Assembly: GCF_023740735.1 (NCBI RefSeq)
Contig: NZ_JAMRXH010000005.1
Location: 310,001-374,000, forward strand
Direction: 5' to 3'
Source: Nocardia sp. CDC159
GTDB taxonomy: Bacteria > Actinomycetota > Actinomycetes > Mycobacteriales > Mycobacteriaceae
DNA: 64,000 nucleotides
Shown here piece after piece: positions 59,612-64,000 of the stretch. The position numbers and the translations under genes were made by a program. The notes below the pieces were generated by a model. That model saw only the letters and a list, made by a program, of their open reading frames with translations. It had not been told where the DNA came from and made no database searches. Each line of letters begins with the position of its first letter. The first letter of the stretch is position 1.

Positions 59612-59913
59612 GGGCCCACTCCGGCATCCGGGGCCTGAGCCATCGGGCCATGCTCGTCACGCCTGTCAGTCCAATCTATTTCGCCTCCAGCCAGCAGGAC
59701 GGCCTCGATGGCCGCATTCACGGTGGGAGTCTCCGGCACTGCAATCAACGTCACCTCGGCGACTCTCTCGAGCTCGCCCTCCACGTCGCGGGGCCAATAG
59801 CTCACTCGTTCCGCCAGTTCCCGCTCCCGCAGGGCGAATTCGTGCAGTGCTCGCAGAAGTCGTCTCTGCCACAGGGGAAGCGAGGTGATCGGCTCCTCAT
59901 AGCTCTCTGTCAT
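59608..59913 (-). CDS. Unknown protein of the transfer-module array (mini member)
   Basis: A 101-residue protein that keeps just the two ends of the family. LWQRRLLRALHEFALREREL resembles the N-terminal helix, and VNAAIEAVLLAGGEIDW is the C-terminal motif, followed by a tail ending QAPDAGVGP. It shows which parts of the family are indispensable. ATG 59913 is preceded by GGAAGGGG; the longer open frame upstream is rejected. Coupled by ATGA to the lipoprotein gene. Confidence 0.62.
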   Translation of the reverse strand: MTESYEEPITSLPLWQRRLLRALHEFALRERELAERVSYWPRDVEGELERVAEVTLIAVPETPTVNAAIEAVLLAGGEIDWTDRRDEHGPMAQAPDAGVGP

Positions 59914-60080
59914 GCCCGCCCCTTCCGAGGAGGGCACAAACGCCACCGCCTTCGAGCAGGCAAGTGCTACTGCTCGAGCTGTCCGACCGATGCCTCGACA
60001 AGTCATCCATCGAACCGCTGGCGTGCTGGGCGGCGAATCGCCGGTTCGTCCAGTCTCCGGCGTGCCGGTTAGGTTGGCCC

Positions 60081-61223
60081 TCAGAGGTTTTCGTCGCGTT
60101 CTGTGTCACTGTGTGTCCGTTCTGGTGAGTGAGGTCGGGTGGTGTGGGCTGGTGGGTGGTAGCGGCGGATGTCGATGCGTTCCCCTCGCCAGGCCGACAG
60201 CGGGCTCGTGGTGACCTGCTGGCCGGTTTGCGGGGCGTGCAAGATCCGGTCCTCGCCGTCGTCGCTGCGGCCGAGGTAGATCCCGACGTGGTGGGAATCG
60301 CTGTCGCCAGGGCGGGTGAAGAACACCAGGTCGCCGGGCTGGCGTTGCGCGTAGGGCACCACCTCGGCACCGGGATAGTCCTGCTGATCCTGGGTGTAGT
60401 GCGGCAGCCGCACCGTCCCGCCGGATGCCTGATAGATCGCGTACAAGGTCAGCCCGCTGCAATCGAACCCCCCGTTCGTCGGGCCGTGCTGGTCGCCGCC
60501 ACCCCACACGTAGTCGGTGCCGATCCACTGCTGTGCCGCCCGCACGACTGCGGCGCCGAACGACCCGCCCTGACCGACGAGCGGGGCTCCGCTGCCCTGC
60601 GAGCCGCAGCCCGGCGCCGGCAGTCCCGGCGGTCCGGATGTGGTGTCGATGTCGGCGAACATCGCGTACAACTTGCGGGCCAGGTCCAGTTGCGCTGCAT
60701 AGGCATTGGGCGCTGACTTTTCGACCGCTTGCGCCAGCTCCGCCGGCGACATTCGATCGCGCCCGGCCACCCCGGAGGCCTGGTCGTAGAACCAGTTGAT
60801 CTGATAGGTCGGCGTCATCAGCGCGCCGATACCCACCGTGCCCCAGACGCTGGCGCGCATCTGATGCGGACCCACCGAGTCGTGGTCGTAGCCCAGCCCG
60901 TCGTTGGCATAGCCCAGCGACTCCGGCACGGCCGGATTGGCCAAGTTCCGGAACGTGGATTCGGTTGCCTGGGCGGCCAACTCGCTGATGATCACCGATT
61001 CCGGCTGTCGCCGCTGTTTGCCGATCACGACTCCGTTGCGGGAGAGCTGCAGCTGTCGCTCGGTCAACCCGGCCACTGACACGCCAGTCGAGTAGTCGGC
61101 CCCGGCCGCCGCCGACAGCGTGCACGACGGGGACTGGTCCGAGCCGAGCACGACGATCAGCAGGACCATCACCAGCAGGGGGATGCTCACCAACACCGCG
61201 AGGCTGGTCTTGAAGCCGTTCAT
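60081..61223 (-). CDS. NlpC/P60 cell-wall peptidase of the transfer module
   Basis: A 380-residue membrane-anchored cell-wall hydrolase. The N-terminal span SLAVLVSIPLLVMVLLIVVL anchors it. A middle region (SVGPHQMRASVWGTVGIGAL) is transglycosylase-like in character. The C-terminal NlpC/P60 domain has the catalytic Cys in GGFDCSGLTLYAIYQ, the His in HHVGIYLG and a following polar residue. Such VirB1-like enzymes open the peptidoglycan for conjugative channels in Gram-positive bacteria. The start overlaps the VirB4-like gene by ATGA. Confidence 0.9.
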   Translation of the reverse strand: MNGFKTSLAVLVSIPLLVMVLLIVVLGSDQSPSCTLSAAAGADYSTGVSVAGLTERQLQLSRNGVVIGKQRRQPESVIISELAAQATESTFRNLANPAVPESLGYANDGLGYDHDSVGPHQMRASVWGTVGIGALMTPTYQINWFYDQASGVAGRDRMSPAELAQAVEKSAPNAYAAQLDLARKLYAMFADIDTTSGPPGLPAPGCGSQGSGAPLVGQGGSFGAAVVRAAQQWIGTDYVWGGGDQHGPTNGGFDCSGLTLYAIYQASGGTVRLPHYTQDQQDYPGAEVVPYAQRQPGDLVFFTRPGDSDSHHVGIYLGRSDDGEDRILHAPQTGQQVTTSPLSAWRGERIDIRRYHPPAHTTRPHSPERTHSDTERDENL

Positions 61224-62917
61224 CGCTCACCACTCGCCTCCTTTTGGCCTTGTCCGTCCCGGCCCGGTTGGCGGAGATGGTCGAAGCGGCGGTTGGTGTT
61301 GTGGACATCGGCGCTTCGCTCGGTCGGGGTGAAGGTCATGCGGAAGGCGATTCCGGGGTCGGCGGCCTCGCCGGTCTTGAGCAGGAAACAACCTGTGCCG
61401 GGCGGTGTTTCACGCGTATCGGTGACATCGATACGGTCGTCGTCGGGTGGATGTGGCGCTGCCCAGGACGTGACGAGGAGTTCTTCGGTGGCGGTGATCG
61501 ACACCGCTGAGCGGATGCGTTGGATCTCTTCGGGTCCGACCGGGCCGATGATCTTGGCTCGGGCGCGTTCGAAGAACCCGAGCGCGTTGTACTTCTCCAG
61601 GTCTTTGAGGGAGTGGCTGCACATGATTAGCTCGGCCGCCAGCTCCCGCTGCAACCGGGTCAGGGCATCGACGCGGTCAACCATGAAGGCCCCGACGCCG
61701 AGCACCCGCCAGATCTCGTCCATGACCACTTGGAAGGTCCGCGGGGGCGCCAGCCCTGCCTCGGTCAAGGCGTGCGCGGCGGCCACCGCGCCGAAACCCG
61801 TGCTCCAGCAAGTCATCAGGACCGCGGCGAGCAGTTTGCGGTCCCCGATCGGTACCCGGGATACGTCCAGGCATACCGCTGGGGCGTCCAGATCGAGCGG
61901 AACGCTGGTGTGGCGGTCGAAAATCTCTCCCCATGGTCCCTCGATCAATGCGCGCAGCGAGCGCCGCAAGGGTTTGGTGCTGGCCCGATAGGACGGGGTG
62001 TCATCCTCTTCGGCGAACCGCCGCAGCCGCGTGTGCCCATCGTCTATGACCGCCAGCAGATCCGATAACAACGGAGGGTGGTCTGGGGTGAATCCACCTG
62101 CGGGGCTGTAGAGTTCGCGCAGCCCGGCCGCGATGAGGGTTTCTTCGTAGTCGGCGATCTGTGAGCCTCGGGCCAGTTCGATCAGGCCCGCGACGATGTT
62201 GACCTGTCCGGCCTCGACCTGCACCGCGACTTGGCGGCGGTGATCAGGGTCGGTGAGCCGGTCCAGGATGGACCCCAGCGCACCGACCGCGAGGGGATTG
62301 AGACCGCGGCCGTAACCGAGTTCGATGACCTGCCCGCCCAACCGCGCGATCAGATCCCGGTAATCCGGTTTGGTGTCGCCCAGACACAAACTGGTTCGGC
62401 CCGCGGCCACAGCGCCGGTCACCAACCTACGGATCAGCGACGACTTCCCAAAACCGTTGAGCGCCAACACGAAACTCGACGGTGCGGTGATGTATCCGCG
62501 CACAAACCACGACATCGGATCGAAATGCACAGGCGCACCGGTGATGTAGTGCGTGCCGACCGGGGTCCCGACCACCGGTGCCGCGGCACCGACACAGAAC
62601 GGCCAGAGCCCGGCGACCTGGACTGTGGTGCCTCGCCACTCCGGCATCGCTGGGACGACGGCGGCGCGGCCGCCGCCTACCCCGGCGTACCCGCGGTCGG
62701 TCAATTTGGCCAGCGGGCGCAGGAATCCGTCGCGCCGCCGGTCGTCAAGCCGCTGCTCGGCGTTCGCGCGGCGATGGTCGTCGCTGGACAGCGCCAATCG
62801 AGCACGCCAGCCCCGCAGGCCCCGCCCTTTCGCCGCGTGCTCGGCCTGCGCTCGCGCGCTGTCGGTGAGCACGCGGATGCCTGCGATGGTGGTGCGAACC
62901 GGGGGTTGTCTGGTCAT
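61220..62917 (-). CDS. VirB4/TraC-like conjugative ATPase
   Basis: A 565-residue P-loop ATPase. Walker A is LNGFGKSSLIRRL (GFGKSS at 155-160) and Walker B is FQVVMDEIWRV (395-405). Motifs between them (CLGDTKPDYRDLIARLGG) are typical of the VirB4/TrbE group in actinobacterial elements. It powers assembly or substrate transfer of the type IV channel from the cytoplasmic face. It overlaps the genes on both sides by four bases, so expression is tightly coupled. Confidence 0.9.
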   Translation of the reverse strand: MTRQPPVRTTIAGIRVLTDSARAQAEHAAKGRGLRGWRARLALSSDDHRRANAEQRLDDRRRDGFLRPLAKLTDRGYAGVGGGRAAVVPAMPEWRGTTVQVAGLWPFCVGAAAPVVGTPVGTHYITGAPVHFDPMSWFVRGYITAPSSFVLALNGFGKSSLIRRLVTGAVAAGRTSLCLGDTKPDYRDLIARLGGQVIELGYGRGLNPLAVGALGSILDRLTDPDHRRQVAVQVEAGQVNIVAGLIELARGSQIADYEETLIAAGLRELYSPAGGFTPDHPPLLSDLLAVIDDGHTRLRRFAEEDDTPSYRASTKPLRRSLRALIEGPWGEIFDRHTSVPLDLDAPAVCLDVSRVPIGDRKLLAAVLMTCWSTGFGAVAAAHALTEAGLAPPRTFQVVMDEIWRVLGVGAFMVDRVDALTRLQRELAAELIMCSHSLKDLEKYNALGFFERARAKIIGPVGPEEIQRIRSAVSITATEELLVTSWAAPHPPDDDRIDVTDTRETPPGTGCFLLKTGEAADPGIAFRMTFTPTERSADVHNTNRRFDHLRQPGRDGQGQKEASGER

Positions 62918-64000
62918 CCGGACACCCGCCTCGACACCGAGGTGTGGTCGGGCAGGATCACGCCGATCCCGAGGCTGGCAGCGAAGCTGCTGGCCTGGGC
63001 GGCGTAGCAGCGTCGCACGGTGAGCCGGGATGCCGCTGACATGGCTTTGACCACGGGTTCAACACCCGGCATATCGCCGTCGAGACCGTCGGTGATGGTG
63101 ATCAACAACCCGAACCGCGTCAGGCCCGCCCCGCGCGCTTGCTCCTTGCGGGCGGCAGCGGTGTTCTCGACACGAATGGAGGCCGCCGCGGACGCGATGC
63201 CGCGTTCGGTTTGCTCGGCGGCGAGAGCATCGCGGTAGTCGGCGTCGACGATGTCGGTCGCTTCGGCCGCCGAATGCAGCCGGTACACGATCGCGATCCG
63301 CTTGCGCGGTACATCGACTCGCGGGCGCAGCAGGTCCTCCAGCCCGGTCTCCAGCACCGCGCCGCGCGGCGGTAGCGCCATTTCCCAGGTGACCGAGCGG
63401 CCACCGTCGTGGACGAAGTGGTCCCACCGATCTTCGTGCGCGATCGGGCCGATGGTGTCCCAGGATTGGGTTCGCAGAATGTCGCGGCCGGCGACCTCCA
63501 CGTCGCGCTGGGCGGCCAGGTCGTAGCGCGTGCGCACCAGTCCCAGCACTTCCCACGCCTCCAGCGGAGTCGCCGGTAATCCGGCCCGGCCCAACTGGGA
63601 CAGCACTCCCTGCAGGCGCTGACCGATTTCGCGTGCCTGTTCGGCGGGGTCGCGGCGCGTGCGGCCTTTCCCGATCGCCCGGTAGGTGACCGCGATCCGG
63701 GCCTCGATTCGCACCCCGACCCCGCCGATCTCGGCCGCTTCGTGCATCACGGCGCGCGCGTATCCAGGCGCGTCCTCGCGTACCAGCCGGGCGACCTCAC
63801 GGCGCTGTCTCAGTTGGGTTTCCACGACGGTCTCCAACACCGCGGTCACCGCGACCACCTCGCCGTCGCGCGACTGTGCCGCCAGCACCTGCCCATAGCC
63901 TTCGACCCACGCGTCGATCTGGGCCTGATCGACCAACTCCTTGCCGCGCGGCAGGACCCGTAACACCACGGTGTAGTGATCAGTACGCCGGATATGGATC
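62914..64000 (-). CDS. SCO6880-like conjugal protein, C-terminal part (runs off the window)
   Basis: At least 361 residues; the frame is still open at the window edge (IHIRRTDHYTVVLRVLPRGK is read across the internal GTG at 63969), so the true start lies beyond 64000. The sequence (VEGYGQVLAAQSRDGEVVAV, HSAAEATDIVDADYRDALAA, GAGLTRFGLLITITDG) matches the SCO6880 family, which regularly precedes the VirB4-like ATPase in actinobacterial transfer modules and probably forms part of the channel or its inner-membrane platform. Coupled by ATGA to the VirB4-like gene. The exact function is not established. Confidence 0.78.
   Translation of the reverse strand, partial: IHIRRTDHYTVVLRVLPRGKELVDQAQIDAWVEGYGQVLAAQSRDGEVVAVTAVLETVVETQLRQRREVARLVREDAPGYARAVMHEAAEIGGVGVRIEARIAVTYRAIGKGRTRRDPAEQAREIGQRLQGVLSQLGRAGLPATPLEAWEVLGLVRTRYDLAAQRDVEVAGRDILRTQSWDTIGPIAHEDRWDHFVHDGGRSVTWEMALPPRGAVLETGLEDLLRPRVDVPRKRIAIVYRLHSAAEATDIVDADYRDALAAEQTERGIASAAASIRVENTAAARKEQARGAGLTRFGLLITITDGLDGDMPGVEPVVKAMSAASRLTVRRCYAAQASSFAASLGIGVILPDHTSVSRRVSG

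Overview
The window looks like a chromosomal accessory region, or possibly a large plasmid segment, of a high-GC mycolic-acid actinomycete, most likely Nocardia or a close relative. The main clues are a WXG100/ESX toxin cassette with a YbaB-type gene, a DUF397 plus XRE/DUF5753 pair, a SAV2177-like methyltransferase, DUF4913 proteins, frequent GTG starts, and many ATGA/GTGA stop-start overlaps. No rRNA, tRNA, integrase or transposase gene was recognised, so the edges of any mobile element lie outside the window or were missed.

Layout. 1-9 kb: an alpha/beta hydrolase, an O-methyltransferase, a PD-(D/E)XK-like nuclease, a YdcF-like protein, a GNAT enzyme, a decayed NUDIX gene, and an ESX operon of two WXG100 proteins, a toxin-like protein, a probable immunity protein and YbaB. 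9-22.4 kb: a patchwork of small nucleotide- and metabolite-handling enzymes. It holds six intact NUDIX domains and two NUDIX remnants, two MazG domains (one fused to NUDIX), HD, GrpB, GNAT, APH-like and P-loop kinase genes, a Mrr-like nuclease, and several gene fragments and frameshifts left by local duplication. 22.4-25 kb: GFA-like, TauD-like and AlkD-like genes.

25.0-32.4 kb holds the most interesting locus, a compact minus-strand gene set that looks like an undescribed peptide (RiPP-like) pathway. A 51-residue ORF at 28465-28620, with a strong ribosome binding site, is almost entirely five copies of a roughly ten-residue unit ending K-x-G-(V/I)-R-P-D-A. Around it are a JmjC/cupin protein whose expected HxD motif reads HxG, a heme-oxygenase-like diiron oxidase, a membrane fatty-acid-desaturase-like diiron enzyme, a glycine-amidinotransferase-like enzyme with an intact triad, and an EpmA-like truncated class II aminoacyl-tRNA synthetase. 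An XRE/TPR regulator diverges from it across a promoter region with repeated GGCAAAT motifs. One inferred scheme is that the repeats are core peptides whose Lys or Arg side chains are aminoacylated or amidinated and then oxidised.

32.4-47 kb: a HAD phosphatase, a PPC/DUF296 protein with an asparaginase, two XRE regulators with DUF397, a plus-strand run of small proteins with a nucleoside hydrolase and a methyltransferase, an overlapping secreted hydrolase and Baeyer-Villiger monooxygenase pair, and a MetE-like zinc protein.

47.3-64 kb: a minus-strand conjugative type IV secretion module. In the direction of transcription it has a SCO6880-like protein (runs off the window), a VirB4-like ATPase, an NlpC/P60 cell-wall hydrolase, a long array of unknown proteins interrupted by one lipoprotein, a VirD4-like coupling ATPase and a tandem DUF4913 protein. 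Most of the unknown proteins share an N-terminal helical segment, a C-terminal A-(I/V)-x3-(L/F)-P...W motif and a Pro/Gly-rich tail that usually ends in Pro. They look like one expanded family, possibly cargo or structural partners of the secretion system. Two members are frameshifted.
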